The notes: generated by a model not told the origin, from the letters alone. 64,000 nt of DNA from Cheilinus undulatus (GCF_018320785.1 NC_054866.1:14803885-14867884), one strand, 5' to 3'; positions 29,201-38,216 are shown, numbered from the stretch's first letter. Numbers and translations: made by a program.

Positions 29201-30467
29201 AATGGGTCCATTGACCCGTGGCACGCCTTAGGAATCACACAGGACATCAAGGCTGACCTTCCTGCTGTTTTCATCATAGGTGAGAATGTCTCATCCGTGG
29301 GTCATATGAGCAAAGTTTGAAGAATATCCCTCAAGGCATTCTCAAGATGCCATGTTGAGGCCTAAAGACCCTGACTTTTGCGCTTGTACCTCCAAAATGT
29401 AATCAATTCATCCTTGAGTTAGAGTGGACATATGTGCAGAGTTTAAGGAAAATCCCTCTGAGTTTCTTAAAGATATTGCATTCGTAAGTATGGTCCAGGC
29501 TGATGTGCTCACAGACAAACAGCTAGCATGGTGCCTCAGCCCGTGGCTTGCTGACAATAATTTGTCAAAACAAAACACTAAAATAGAGAAAATAAACTTA
29601 AATACAATGATAAAACTCAAAAAAGTATTTTAAAATGTCATCCTGGAGAAAACTGGTAACCCCACAATGCACTCCACATTTAACCATAGACATTTGTGCT
29701 GGCTTGGGCATACAGTACAAATGGTCAGATCCCCAGGCATCTCCTTTATGAAGAATTAGTTAAGGGGAAATATTTTATATCTCAAATGTGCCATAAAGAT
29801 GCAGGAGAGGCCTTAAGGCCCAGAGTATGAACACTAACACTTTAGAAGCTGTAGTTTTAGAATGAACGGCTTGGAGACAGACCATACAAAAGATCCCATA
29901 GAGGTTAAGAAGCAGCTTTCCCAGCAGTCCAAGACAAAGAGACCAAGGATGAAAAAAAATATGGCCCAAAGCCAGAAACACAGACAAGTATCAGTCATAA
30001 AAGTGCAACTACGTAGCTTTCTGAGACTGATGGATGCCAACAATTTAAAACAATAAAATACAACAAGAGGATAGACAAAACTGACTAAAATGCATAATAA
30101 ATTAACAGATTTTTCTTGAAGAACACACTGTGCACTTTTCCAGGGCTAGTGTCTATTAATGCGAGTCAAAAGCCCCCTCATTACTAAGTTTCAATTGTAG
30201 ATTTCCTGACATTACTCAATCCAAGCATCAGCTTCAGGGAGGAACAATGACTTCCTTGTTCAGCTCTGAGTTTATTAGTGAATAATTGTTCTTGTAACTC
30301 ATACACTGTTTTATTGTTTTGCTATGCTATTTCCTTTATATTTTGCCTCTCATCCAGGAACAGCCCACTGCGCCAACATGTACCCTGCCAGGGCTGAGGA
30401 TCTCCCCCAGCTAACTATGGCCCGTGAACACGTCTTCTATCTTCTCCAGCAGTGGTTGAAGGAATAA
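11034..30467 (+). CDS. prss16: Thymus-specific serine protease (peptidase S28), complete, 9 exons
   Basis: Family S28 serine carboxypeptidase-like protease. In mammals it acts in endosomes/lysosomes of cortical thymic epithelium and shapes MHC class II peptides for CD4 T-cell selection. Nine GT-AG exons (207, 182, 233, 136, 115, 202, 91, 203 and 110 nt) give 492 residues. Residues 1-27 are a signal peptide (hydrophobic core [11 protein letters not shown]). Family motifs: [10 protein letters not shown] (51-60), [12 protein letters not shown] (81-92), EHRFYGKS (119-126). The nucleophile is Ser173 in GGSYPGS, the acid Asp435 in NGSIDPWH, and the base His460 in [21 protein letters not shown] is the conserved block before the C-terminal half. 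Several N-glycosylation sequons (NIT, NITI, NASW, NVSA, NGSI). PRSS16 fits better than PRCP or DPP7 because of [14 protein letters not shown] and CTEFGFYQ. Oddities: Pro175 where Ala or Gly is usual, and the exon 4 donor is GTACAG. Start chosen from the signal peptide and the AACATGG context. Confidence 0.95.
11241..12078. other. PRSS16 intron 1
   Basis: AT-rich intron of 838 bases. No repeat or gene recognised in it. Confidence 0.5.
12079..12260 (+). CDS. prss16: PRSS16 exon 2
   Basis: Encodes [20 protein letters not shown] to [11 protein letters not shown]. Acceptor TGCCTGCAG, donor GTATGT. Ends in phase 2. Confidence 0.96.
12470..13016 (+). mobile_element. Internally deleted Tc1/mariner element keeping the transposase start
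   Basis: Ends CAGTGCTTAACAAATTAATT and AATAAATTTGTTAAGCACTG are inverted repeats of about 29 bases flanked by TA (12468-12469, 13017-13018). A plus-strand frame at 12900-12985 reads [20 protein letters not shown] then AGWSLRQI. This is the first helix-turn-helix of a Tc1 transposase and stops right before the right repeat. The rest of the transposase has been deleted. Confidence 0.85.
13485..13502 (+). repeat. Poly-A tract
   Basis: Run of 18 or so A in PRSS16 intron 2. A T-run follows at about 13637-13656. Confidence 0.9.
13677..13945. mobile_element. Imperfect foldback element in PRSS16 intron 2
   Basis: Left arm motifs CAAAAACTGC, TTTGTTTCATGGATG and CCTTCCTGGTTTGCACTG recur in inverse order and complement on the right (CAGTGTAAACCAGGAAGG, ATCCATGAAAC, GGCAGTTTTTG). 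The centre is near 13805. Arms are about 120 bases and diverged. Non-coding. No clear target duplication. Confidence 0.7.
13946..14749. other. PRSS16 intron 2, distal part
   Basis: AT-rich with short open frames (such as 14470-14748) that lack family features. Nothing supported. Confidence 0.4.
14750..14982 (+). CDS. prss16: PRSS16 exon 3 with the catalytic serine
   Basis: Encodes [19 protein letters not shown] to PLHATVNFP, with the nucleophile elbow GGSYPGS. The acceptor is TTCTTAAG, a less common AAG end. Donor GTATGA. Confidence 0.96.
15275..15525 (+). repeat. Dispersed repeat R1, copy a
   Basis: Shares TTTAGTTCATCCTTG, TTTGACCTTTGGCCTCCAAA and GTTTGAGGAAAATTC with copies at 20900, 21175, 24135, 29282 and 55605. 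Unclassified non-coding fish-type repeat. Confidence 0.6.
15535..15580 (+). repeat. LINE 3'-tail-like fragment
   Basis: TAAGATATTCCTTTATTAGT followed by CCCGCAAG resembles the 3' tail of several fish non-LTR retrotransposons. Too short to classify. It is followed by GATGCCTCCGGCCCTG, part of repeat R1. Confidence 0.4.
15581..16735. other. PRSS16 intron 3, middle part
   Basis: No gene or confident repeat. Short open frames at 15608-15868 (minus) and 16254-16463 (plus) show no family features. Confidence 0.35.
16740..17040. repeat. Probable DNA-transposon end, unclassified
   Basis: AACCAGTGACTGGACCTTCC, CAGGTGATCCCCATTTCACT and AAGGGGGTGAATTTTTATGC look like parts of a common fish DNA-transposon terminus. 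No coding remnant or target duplication seen; the class is uncertain. Confidence 0.4.
17706..17841 (+). CDS. prss16: PRSS16 exon 4
   Basis: Encodes [20 protein letters not shown] to YDNITKDF. The end at 17841 is set by reading frame and the next exon. The donor GTACAG is weaker than the others. Confidence 0.9.
17842..18539. other. PRSS16 intron 4, first part
   Basis: Nothing recognised between the exon 4 donor and the Tc1 copy. Confidence 0.4.
18540..19818 (-). mobile_element. Tc1-like transposon, minus orientation, decayed
   Basis: On the minus strand, 19504-19244 encodes an N-terminal domain starting [20 protein letters not shown], with [12 protein letters not shown] (an AT-hook GRKRK linker). 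Downstream, broken frames keep parts of the catalytic domain, including the [18 protein letters not shown]-like and [11 protein letters not shown]-type regions. The right end has GAGGCAAATAATTTTTTCTT, which belongs to the terminal repeat. The left repeat is not clear. Several frameshifts make it inactive. Confidence 0.8.
19819..20420. other. PRSS16 intron 4, last part
   Basis: No feature recognised except the pyrimidine-rich tract leading to exon 5. Confidence 0.4.
20421..20535 (+). CDS. prss16: PRSS16 exon 5
   Basis: Encodes [20 protein letters not shown] to YNEDNRVFA. The acceptor follows a strong pyrimidine tract (TTCCTTCTAG). Donor GTGAGA. Phase 0 out. Confidence 0.95.
20717..20745 (+). 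repeat. T13-G16 homopolymer pair
   Basis: A T-run followed by a G-run in PRSS16 intron 5. Same form as the tract at 1810-1836. Confidence 0.9.
20900..21005 (+). repeat. Dispersed repeat R1, copy b
   Basis: TCAGTTCATCCTGGAGTCAG, GCAAAGTTGAAAGACAATC and AAGCATTCATGAG match the R1 core. Confidence 0.5.
21175..21520 (+). repeat. Dispersed repeat R1, copy c (longest)
   Basis: Starts with CATGCCTCCAGCCCTGACAT. Has CTGTCTGTCCATCCATGCAG, GTGATATCTCAAGAACACTT and CTCAAGGATGAACTGGATAT. It repeats the core (CAAACTTTTCACAAATGTCC) within itself, so the unit appears more than once. Confidence 0.6.
21521..22319. other. PRSS16 intron 5, unassigned stretch
   Basis: Nothing recognised. Confidence 0.35.
22320..24115 (+). 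mobile_element. Decayed DNA transposon, same family as 4056-4610
   Basis: The left part has CTATATTCAATTGAATAAAG and the right end CATTTTACACAATGTCCCAA then GGGGGAATTGGGGT. The interior keeps transposase text in broken plus-strand frames: GTGGAAAAGTGTGCTATGGA and CAAATGTCAAAAGCCAGCAC, a TTAATGCTGAGTGGTACATA region, then TACTGTTGAGCAACTTGAGA near the C terminus. Looks like a Tc1/IS630-type transposase but is badly broken. A SINE-like insertion sits near its left end. Confidence 0.7.
22395..22550 (-). mobile_element. tRNA-like SINE family S2, copy a
   Basis: On the minus strand, GATGGCCTAGTGGTTAGG resembles a tRNA A box and CCAGGTTCATGTC a B box, about 30 bases apart. Then comes a poor-complexity body (GAAAGAGCTGG, GACAGTGG on the plus side). 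Inserted in the transposon at 22320-24115. Related copies at 32325, 52125 and 60650. Confidence 0.6.
24135..24300 (+). repeat. Dispersed repeat R1, copy d
   Basis: GACCTTGACCTTTAACTTAC, AATCTAATTGGTTCTTCCTG and GAGTCAGAGTGGGCATGTAT match the R1 core. Confidence 0.55.
24301..25540. other. PRSS16 intron 5, unassigned stretch
   Basis: Short open frames only (for example 24592-24831 minus, 25304-25585 plus), none with family features. Confidence 0.35.
25545..26250 (+). repeat. Unclassified dispersed repeat near PRSS16 exon 6
   Basis: ACAATGCATTGCATGTAAAA, then ATGGACAAAAAGACACTTG and GTGGATTTAATC. The last two recur in related form (ATGGATAAAAAGACGTTC, GTGGATTTAATC) inside the hAT element at 39797-40987, so the segments are related. 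The right part (TTTCCAGACTGATAGATGTG) looks like a DNA-transposon end. Class unknown. Confidence 0.5.
26348..26549 (+). CDS. prss16: PRSS16 exon 6
   Basis: Encodes [18 protein letters not shown] to [13 protein letters not shown]. Acceptor CATTTTAG, donor GTTGGT. Confidence 0.94.
26550..27897. other. PRSS16 intron 6
   Basis: No gene or confident mobile element. A run of 12 C lies at about 27698-27709. Confidence 0.5.
27898..27988 (+). CDS. prss16: PRSS16 exon 7
   Basis: Encodes [19 protein letters not shown] to PFTGFPL, the block most typical of PRSS16. Donor GTGAGT. Confidence 0.96.
28239..28654. mobile_element. TTAA-flanked MITE in PRSS16 intron 7
   Basis: Left end TTAAAGGTCACACATTTTAC and right end CATATTATGTGACCTTTAA are inverted repeats with TTAA at both ends. 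The 416-bp non-coding interior includes ACTCCGCCCGCTCAGGAAGT and AACTGCCAGCGTTTTTCCAA. TTAA insertion points to the Kolobok or piggyBac group; I favour Kolobok by inference. Confidence 0.8.
28857..28910 (+). repeat. Two tandem copies of a 24-bp unit
   Basis: ATGATCATGTTGTAAAGTCA plus ACAT occurs twice in direct succession. Related ATGATCA and ATTTGATCATGTAACAT text follows for about 70 bases. Confidence 0.85.
29077..29279 (+). CDS. prss16: PRSS16 exon 8 with the catalytic Asp
   Basis: Encodes [20 protein letters not shown] to LPAVFII, including [15 protein letters not shown] with Asp435. Donor GTGAGA. Confidence 0.96.
29282..29545 (+). repeat. Dispersed repeat R1, copy e
   Basis: Starts at the exon 8 donor. 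GAATATCCCTCAAGGCATTC, CCTCCAAAATGTAATCAATT and CATCCTTGAGTTAGAGTGGA are R1 core text. Confidence 0.6.
29546..30357. other. PRSS16 intron 8, distal part
   Basis: A 64-residue plus-strand frame at 29862-30056 has no recognisable features. Nothing else seen. Confidence 0.4.
30358..30467 (+). CDS. prss16: PRSS16 exon 9 with the catalytic His and stop
   Basis: Encodes [19 protein letters not shown] to [10 protein letters not shown], then TAA at 30465-30467. His460 completes the triad. Confidence 0.96.
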
Positions 30468-30623
30468 CTCACAGCCAAACAGGCATCAATGAAATTTAAG
30501 AGCAGACTTATTACTGCTTTGTCCAAATTTTCCAACCACATTACGACTTCTTAAAAGAGCACTTTACACAAGAATCAGGGGGCACAGGCATTTAAACTGA
30601 GCAAGATGTTTTTTTAATTGATG

Positions 30624-30629
30624 AATAAA
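30624..30629 (+). terminator. prss16: PRSS16 polyadenylation signal AATAAA
   Basis: Canonical AATAAA 157 bases after the stop, with T/G-rich sequence just downstream (GTTTCCCTTGGTGTTTTTTG). Cleavage expected near 30645. Confidence 0.85.
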
Positions 30630-30764
30630 GTTTTTTATGATTGTGGGAGCTGTTTCCCTTGGTGTTTTTTGTTTTATTCTAAGATGTATCTGCAAAAATG
30701 GAACCTTTTGATGATTTTCTGGGAAGTGTATGGCAAACACCAGGTTGTTTTAATTTTTTTTTAA

Positions 30765-31035
30765 TTTAGGTGTATTAACCAGGAAAACCTCATTGAGATT
30801 AAGAATCTCATTTACAATAGTATCCTGGCCTAGATCAGCACCAGCACAATTGACAAAAAACAGAGCAGTTGCATTCATGGAAACACCAAATCCAGAGTCA
30901 GAGAGCAGAGAGTCATCACTCAAAACCTCTACAACCCATTACATCTTCCTCCAATGCCTTCAATCTGCCATCAAAAAAGATTTAAAGAGACCAGCTCCTC
31001 AAGACATAAGGTCTCCTGTAGCATTGAATTAACCT
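30765..31035 (-). repeat. LINE 3'-end-like fragment downstream of PRSS16
   Basis: TATTAACCAGGAAAACCTCA, TTGAGATTAAGAATCTC and TCCTGGCC can form a hairpin. Similar text (CCAGGTTAGTCCCATTTAAA, AAAGATCTCTTTTTCAAGGG, GACCTG) marks the 3' end of the LINE at 56715-58760. A truncated relative of that tail, probably. Confidence 0.45.
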
Positions 31036-31110
31036 TTAAAAAAAGACTGGTTTAGTTACACATTGCTGACATGGGATATTCATCTTTGTACAAGTACTGT
31101 CATGCATAAA

Positions 31111-32272
31111 TACAGGTACATCTGAAAAAGAATTACAATATCATGTTTCCTGTGATTTACTTCAGAAACTTAAAATTATGTATATTTAAGATTCATCTCA
31201 TACAACATACTTTTTGGTTTAAATCTCAATGATTACAGCCTACAGCTCATGAAAATCAAAAATCCACCATCTCAAAATTTAAGAATATTGTGGAAAAGTA
31301 CAATTTGCAAAGGTTTCCTGAACCTTCATTCGCTAGCTCTGGTTCAGTACACACAACTGCAATCATGGGGAAGACTGCTGACTTGACAATTGTCCAGAAG
31401 ACAATCATTGTCATCTTCCATTAGGAGGGTAAGCCACATAAGGTCATTGAAAAGGCTGGCTGTTCTCAAAAGGCTGTATCAAAGCATTTTCATGGAAAGT
31501 TGATTTGAACGTAAAATTATGGAAAGAAAAGGTGCACAACCAACAGGGATAAGCTGTTGATGTCAAATAAAGCAGATCCAAGAACACAGGGACGATTCTG
31601 GGCTGAGGATGGAGTCAATAGTGCTACCGCACACAGACAGGTCCAGGAAATGTGCTACAAGTGTCGTGTTCTTTGTGTGAAGCCAATCTTGAACCACAGA
31701 TTTCAGAAGAGGAAAAAACCTGGACCATTGCTCTGTGGTCAAAAGTCCTGTTTTCAGGTTAAACCTAATTTTGCATTTCATTTGGAAATCAAGGTCCAAG
31801 AGTCTGTAGTAAGATCTGAGATGTCCAGAATCCAAGGTTTTTGGAATCCAGTGTAAACTTCCTTGGTCAGTGGTAGTTTGGGATGACATGTCATTGCTGC
31901 TGTTGGACCACTGTGCTTTAACAAGTCCGGAGTCAAAGCTGTCAGTTTTATGGAGATACTGATTTCCTTCTCCAGCAGAACTTGGCACTTGCCCACAGTG
32001 AAGCCAAAACTACCAGAAACTGGGTTGCTGACTGTGGTATTACTGTGTTTGATAGGGCAGCCAGCAGGTCTGACCTGAACCCCACAGAGAATCTCTGGAA
32101 AAATGTCAAGAGGAAGATGAGAGACAGCAACAATACAGATGAGCTGAAGGCTGCTATCAGAGCAACCTAAGCTACATAACGCCCCAGCATTGCCACAGAC
32201 TGATTGGCTCCATGACACATCACACATAGATGCAGTAATTTGTGCAAAAGGAGCTCCAACCAATTACTCAAG
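31111..32272 (+). mobile_element. Tc1-like transposon, 5' complete and 3' truncated
   Basis: The left terminal repeat starts TACAGGTACATCTGAAAAAG. The transposase start at 31365 reads MGKTADLTIVQKTIIVIFH, then KPHKVIEKAGCSQKAVSKH, the paired helix-turn-helix. Broken frames follow through a GCHVIAAVGPLCFNKSGVKA-like section. They end with HSEAKTTRNWVADCGITVFD and RSDLNPTENLWKNVKRKMRD, carrying the third acidic residue. It stops at CCAATTACTCAAG without a right repeat. Fragments of the same family occur at 2934-3290, 34105-34400 and 50815-51310. Confidence 0.85.
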
Positions 32273-32324
32273 ATTTCCTCAGCCTGTCTTATTTCTGACT
32301 TATTTTGGGGCTTTATACACCTTT

Positions 32325-32465
32325 ATCCAGATAGGACAAGGGGTAGAGTCAATAACATGGAAGACTGACAGTAAGGAATAACATGCAGGGAAGGAGCCTT
32401 GAACCCAGGCCACCCTCTTCTAGGACAACCGCCTTTATACGTGGGGTTTGCAGACATCCACAAGC
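32325..32465 (-). mobile_element. tRNA-like SINE family S2, copy b
   Basis: Plus-strand ACATGCAGGGAAGGAGCCTT, GAACCCAGGCCACC and TTTATACGTGGGG follow the same order as copies at 22395, 52125 and 60650. B-box-like text GGTTCAAGGC on the minus strand. Lies directly after the truncated Tc1. Confidence 0.5.
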
Positions 32466-34104
32466 TATCAGCACCCCCATCAAATGTTCTTTTAAAACAG
32501 AATGGAATGATCTGGCTTTTGTTGAACAAGATTACCAGTGCTTTTCGCTTGCAATGCTCTCCAAACTCTTGATGAAAACATGTTGAGTAACACAATCTTT
32601 TGGAAATTCTGGTGCTTTTGAAAGAGAAATTATCACATGACTGCACACAATTTAGTCATGCTGTAACAGGCAGACATCACACTAGGACAAAAAATCAAAA
32701 GAGAATAAACCCAGAAATGGGCTCTTGTTCCTGTGTTTACATGTAGACCTGCTGAGTTCAAGCTTCATCTTGTTTTATGATAAGAGTGCTCAACAGTAAC
32801 ATGGTGAAATCTGCAGCAGGATGCACTTAGATCACCTTAAATAATGTCAGTCATGTCAGGAGCTCTTATTCTTATCCTAAAATGGAAATCTTGTTAAAAG
32901 GCAGAGCTTGAAATTTAAAAAAAACATGGCCTAGCATGCCACGATTACAGCTGTGTGTTCATTAACTGCCTCCTCAATTCACTACCTCCTGAAAACACAT
33001 ACACAGTGACCCCTCTTCTTATTACACTGTTTATTTACACAACAGTCCCATCTCCCAGCTGGATATGCAAGACCCCTTCTCTAAACACAAACTACAAAAC
33101 CACAAAGGCTCCAGACAAAGACCCTGCTTTGAATCCAGGCTCGCTATGAGTATCCCATGCTGGGGCACTGCATTCTCAAAGTCTCCACCTGTGTAGAGGC
33201 TACGTGACTGTAATCCTCTAAAGATAAGGCTTAGCACAGAAAATATACATGTATATGTTATTATGACAGACTCAAATCCATTCTTTGTTAAGATAAACAT
33301 TTACAGTGGATGTAGTCATAATTACTCATATGATCTCATTTAATCCTCTGTAATTTAACCTCCATGCAGCTACTCATAATCCTGTCTTTTGGCTGCTGGA
33401 GGGTTGTAATTGAGCTCAGCCTCTTTCTTAGTGTGTTTGTATGTGTGTATGTCAGTGTGTTTGGGACGTTGCCCACCAACTGTAACACCTCTCAGGATAG
33501 AAGAAGTGATCCTTTGTGAAAACGTGTCTGCGCAGGGCAAATTGTGCCCAAATTGCCTATATTATACTTAAATTCAAATATACCGAACCCCCCTTTGCAA
33601 AGCATTTTTAATCCTTCATTTTTAACTCAGTGTGGAAGTTGCTCCTCTTTTTCTTTTTTTTTATTGCTTGAATGATGTTCAAGTCTTTGCCCTTTCAGTT
33701 TATCTTTGTGAAAGTGTGCAGTTTTATGACTTTGCTTATGTCTGGGCACTGTTGTTGCATTTAAGATGTGCTTTGTAAATACATTTTCAGTTCCAATAAA
33801 AACCTTGCAATTAAACAACATGAGCAGTTACTTTGAAATCAAAGGAAAAATTTAACTTATTTAAGGTATCCTTTGAACCTATTAGTTTTAACCACTGACT
33901 CAAGGTAAGCTGGAGATGTGCAGAGCTTTGCCAAACTAAATTTAAAAAACTCCATGATTAAAGGTTAAATTAACAAGTCTTTCCCTCTTTAATTTTACCT
34001 TTAAGAAAACAAGACATTTTGACTTTATTAGCTATTTAATAAGGTTTATTGTTTTAGCTCCTGCATCATGAAAATAGTAGCCCAGCAGTGATTTGCACTA
34101 CGTA
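32466..34104. other. PRSS16-SERPINE2 spacer, unassigned
   Basis: Short open frames only, none recognised. AT-rich with a T-run near 33650. Confidence 0.4.
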
Positions 34105-34400
34105 CAGGGGCATCTAAAAGAACTAGAATATCTGAATATCATGAAAAAGTTCATTTTCTTGTGATTTAATTAAAGAGGTTAAACTTCCATATATTCTAGA
34201 TTCATCTTATACAAAATGAAATATTTCAAGACAAAATTAAATTATCTCAGAATATTAGAATATCACAAAACACCAGTCCAAAAAGGGACAGAAATGTTGA
34301 CTTTCGAAAATGTGCTCATTTATGCACTCAGTAATTGGTTGGAGCTCCTTTTGCAAAAAATACTACATCTATGTGGTGTGGGTGGGGTACATTTTATTTA
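34105..34400 (-). mobile_element. Tc1-like transposon end fragment
   Basis: ACAGGGGCATCTAAAAGAAC and GAATATCATGAAAAAGTTCA match the terminal repeat of the 31111-32272 family. At the other side, CTCAGTAATTGGTTGGAGCT then CCTTTTGCAAAAAATACTAC is the complement of that element's 3' end. So this is its right end, inverted, without the transposase. Confidence 0.75.
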
Positions 34401-34739
34401 AGAAATCATGACTTAGAAGTCAGTTTGTCCTTTTTCAAAGACAAAACAACAATTTGACACTATTATGATTAGGAATTAGGGTTCTGACTCACGTAAATGC
34501 TGTGTATTTGCTATTTGGATCAAGAAAAATTTCAGGCCTGCGGTAATTTTCCACACTACATTAAACAAATATGACCAAGATGACAGATTTAAAACGTTTC
34601 GACATTCTTCATTAGTCACTTCCTGCTGTAAACACCTTTTGAGTTTTAAAGTTATGTCAAGTTAGCAAAAGTAAGCAAAACCAAAGGCCAACAAAAGTAG
34701 CATATATGTGGCATGTAAACTTTATATACTTGTAAGGAA

Positions 34740-35008
34740 ATGCTAATTGCTTGGCAAAGTTCAGTGAAATTTTTAGATATTTGAACGAGGATTTGAAAAA
34801 ATATGGAACTGATGGTATTATTTCGAGTTTTAGGTCGAAAATCTACCGGAAATTAATTTCCGTTGGTGTGAAATTGACACGAAGATACTCCCTTCATGCT
34901 CCGCTGTTTGTAGGCGGAGTTCAGTCCAATAAAGTCCTCTTTGAAAAAACTGTGGCGTTAGTAGTCGCCCACATTTTGACTGGAATACTGACAGTTTTGA
35001 TTTTATAG
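34740..35008 (+). promoter_or_regulatory. Probable SERPINE2 promoter region
   Basis: Sits just upstream of the inferred non-coding exon. CpG dinucleotides rise from about 34780 to 35110 in otherwise AT-rich DNA. No specific sites assigned. An 85-codon open frame here (34751-35008) is treated as chance. Confidence 0.4.
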
Positions 35009-35108
35009 CGAATTTATCCTCGTTTTACGTTGGAGCCGGAGTAAAAAGCCGAGAAAACAGTCAAACTTTCACCTGCGGGAAAAGTCGAAAGAACGTCACC
35101 TCGTGATA
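35009..35108 (+). other. serpine2: Inferred SERPINE2 non-coding exon 1
   Basis: The first coding exon begins at a splice acceptor (TTTTTTACCAG) 18 bases before the ATG, so an upstream 5' UTR exon must exist. The best candidate is this CpG-containing stretch ending ACCTCGTGATAG before donor GTAAGAG at 35109. The start is a guess. Confidence 0.5.
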
Positions 35109-36850
35109 GGTAAGAGCTGCCGTTTTGACCGTTACATCAATCTTACAACCGTTCTTTATAATTAGCCCCTATAAACGGGTTAGAATGTTGTGACTAGCTT
35201 TATAAGGTTTTGTAGCATCTTCTACTCTGTTTTCTTTCGACGGCAACTGTTTTATTTACCGTACAAATATGAAATGTGTATATCTGATATAAAGATTACA
35301 CAGCTTGCCTGTCAGGTGTGTTTTATTTGATGCTTAAATCAGCAATCACGAAGTAACATTAACCGATCAAAGAAAGGACTTAGTCTTGTTTAAAGTTTAG
35401 ACAGTTGCAGCCTAAAGTGCGTCTCGCATCAAGTGTTGGGCAGCTTTATTCCTGAAGTTGCTGCATGAAGAGGCAGTTTCAGTGTAAATGCATGAAGCAT
35501 GGCGAGATTGTTAAAATGTTTTGGTGGGTCATCATTGACATTTGACCAACATTACTCCTGGAAAATATGTTTGATCTTAAATTCTAGCTCATTCAGCAAA
35601 TCTGGACACATCACATAGCCTACCTTGCTCTATGCCTGCAAATTAAGGCAGGGTTCTTTGAACTTGACCAAAATAATTCAGCTTGAACATCAGTTAAACT
35701 GAGGATAAAACCTCTGCTGTCATTTATCAAAAGAGTGTAATTTTCCACAAAAAATACCCACCAATGTCTTTTCACAGCTTTTTTCCCACCAAAATTGGTA
35801 AGAAACAAATTAAAGATTTAGGTACCAGTAAGAACATACATGTTTCCAAAGATAGCAACATGTCCCTCCAAGCCAGTAGTTTTTCAGGCTGACTTTGGTA
35901 GCTTCACCTATTCTTCTTTAATGTGGGGAGGCTGAATCACTCTCCTAATGATATGATTCGGTCTAAAGTTGGAGATTAAAATAAGTGCCCAGTTTCACTT
36001 GACTGCATATGGTGAAACATTAACATTTTAGACAGTTTGAATAAGAATTAGTCAGATCCTGCAGAGCTTGATGAATGGCTTTGTTGCCTAAGGACACAAT
36101 AAAATAAATGTTTGGTTTAATTTTGGTTGGTCATACAGTCATAAAGCAATGATTATCCCAGTGAAAATATTCTTAAACAAGTTTCAGCACTGCATTTGAT
36201 GTGTCTTATTATGATAAAATATTGACTGTGTTCAGGTAAAACAGTAACCAGTGTCAGACAACTAATGGGCACTTGAGGCTGCCTTGGTACTTTCAGACTC
36301 AGTCCCATTTTTAACCTCAATCCTCCAAGTGCCCCCTTCCTATGATAAACAGAGTAATAATGGGTAGTGGTGAAATCAACCACTTATAAAATAGGGCAAC
36401 CCTTTCAAGTTCTTGTAGCTGATATGATGAATTTACTGCAAATGTCCTCTACAAGATTTTTAAGCATACTTGTTTAAAATGCACTGAAATAACATTAAAC
36501 TTAGATTGACGATGGTAGGCATAATTTTCTAATCTTATTCACCAAGAAACTAAATCAGTGTTTAAAAGGCCTCAAGCACTTCAGCCTACACCTCCAGCTC
36601 AACAAGAATGGGGACACCCTATCCCATAGAAATGCAAAACCCTAGGGAGAGGGTTAAGTGGTTGGGGCCAGGAGTGTACTGGGACTGAGCCAGTTGATTT
36701 GTAACTGTGGCGTAGGACTGTTTTCAAAATCTAGATACTCTCTTTAACTTCCTCTTCTACATCTTTCAGCCTTGTTCCTGCATAGATACATACAGCAATA
36801 ACATGCTGCCAGCAGACCCGCCCACAGAATTGGCTGGACCCCTGATAAAC
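35109..36850. other. SERPINE2 5' UTR intron, first part
   Basis: Nothing recognised. Confidence 0.4.
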
Positions 36851-36854
36851 CCAG

Positions 36855-37435
36855 AGAATGGGCCCATTTTTCGCCAATTTTTGACACCTGTAACTCCTTT
36901 TTGCAATTTTTAACCACTTTTCACCATTTCCCCTGCCAATTTTGGACCCATTTTTACTTCTTCTAATCAATGTTTTTTTGCCACATTTGACCAATTTTTG
37001 CTCATGGGCTAGCATTTTCTACCACTTTTTCTGCCAATTTTTTTTGCAATTTTTTGCCCATTTTTCCAAACTTCAACCTATTTTACTGCTTTTTACTGCC
37101 TATTCAGTACTTTGCCTCCACTTTGCCACTTTTTTGCCCATTTTCCCTCTATAACCATTGTTGCCACTTTTCATTCATTTTGACACATTCAACCCATTTT
37201 GCCTCTTTTACCTGCTTTTCACCTTTTTTTCCCATCTATTTTGACAGTTTTGTTTTCTTTTTGTGATTTTTGTACCATTTTTACTTCTTTGAGCCCATTT
37301 TTGCAACTTTCTAAAACTTTCTTTTGCCACTCTTACCACTTTTCACCATTTTGTTCCTCCATTTTTTTATACTGTGCAACCCATTTAGGCAATTTTCCCA
37401 TTTTTTTGCCTCTTTTTGCATTATTCAATTAATTT
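36855..37435 (+). repeat. T-rich degenerate minisatellite (module M1, copy 1)
   Basis: Irregular tandem units of about 10-25 bases built from GCCA/ACCCATTTTT/TGCCACTTTT. Followed to 37720 by unique text (CATAGCTTTGAGGGCTGACA, AAGAGTGGTTATAATCCAGG, TTATCACAGATGAACTT) that recurs at 54310-54605. Confidence 0.8.
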
Positions 37436-37725
37436 TCCCTTAGAGTTATTTTAGTTTCTTCTTTATCTCTGGCATCCTGACATTTCTGTTAATCATAGCA
37501 TAGCTTTGAGGGCTGACATTACTTTTCATATGATTAAGTCAGTGTGCCCATCCACATTTTAAACATACCAAAAAGGTAATTCTGATTTAGGAAAAGTGGT
37601 TCTCATTTTGAAAAATATTATATTTTACCACAGCAACATCATAATCTTTTTTTTGTTTCTTTGATAAGAGTGGTTATAATCCAGGTTAAGTGTGAACTAT
37701 AGTTATCACAGATGAACTTCACTTT
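37436..37725 (+). repeat. Conserved tail of module M1, copy 1
   Basis: Aligns by eye with 54310-54605: GTTATTTTAGTTTCTTCT, GCCCATCCACATTTTAAACA, GATAAGAGTGGTTATAATCC and TTATCACAGATGAACTT against close variants there. Together with the T-rich part it forms one dispersed unit. Confidence 0.75.
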
Positions 37726-37936
37726 GTCAAGCCCAGAGGGGAAATACAGTTTGCTTTTGTTAAGCTTTAATTAGGAAAAAAAAAGCAAAACTTTTTTTGA
37801 GTCATTTTTTTTATCATGTGTAATTGGAAAATGGATTGGAACATTTAATCAAAGTTTGTGGAACAAATAAGAGATTTTGTTATTAGGTTATATTGTTAAT
37901 TCCTACTTTAATACTGTGTTCTTTGTTTTTTACCAG

Positions 37937-38216
37937 ATGCTGTAGAGGTTAAAAATGAAACACCTCTCAGTGTTGCTGCTGTATGCACTGGTGAGCTTGT
38001 ATGGCCATATTGGTGTGCTGTCCCAGGCTCCCACCTACGGTGAACGAGGCTCTGATCTTGGCATACAGGTTTTTCAGCAAGTAGTCCAATCAAAGCCTCT
38101 GGAAAATGTAGTTCTGTCACCTCATGGAGTAGCCTCTATTCTTGGGATGTTGCTACCAGGAGCCCATGGAGAGACCCGGAAGCAGGTCCTCAGTGCTCTC
38201 CGCTACAAGAAAAATG
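37937..38216 (+). CDS. serpine2: SERPINE2 first coding exon (CDS from 37955)
   Basis: Acceptor TTTACCAG, 18 bases of 5' UTR, then ATG at 37955. Encodes the signal peptide to [10 protein letters not shown]. Donor GTAAGA. Confidence 0.95.

Noticed and set aside
31563-32263. Long minus-strand open frames (141 and 161 residues)
   Set aside because: They are antisense shadows of the plus-strand Tc1 transposase remnant.
34751-35008. 85-residue open frame upstream of SERPINE2
   Set aside because: No recognised family, lies in the presumed promoter, and no splice or codon evidence. Chance frame most likely.
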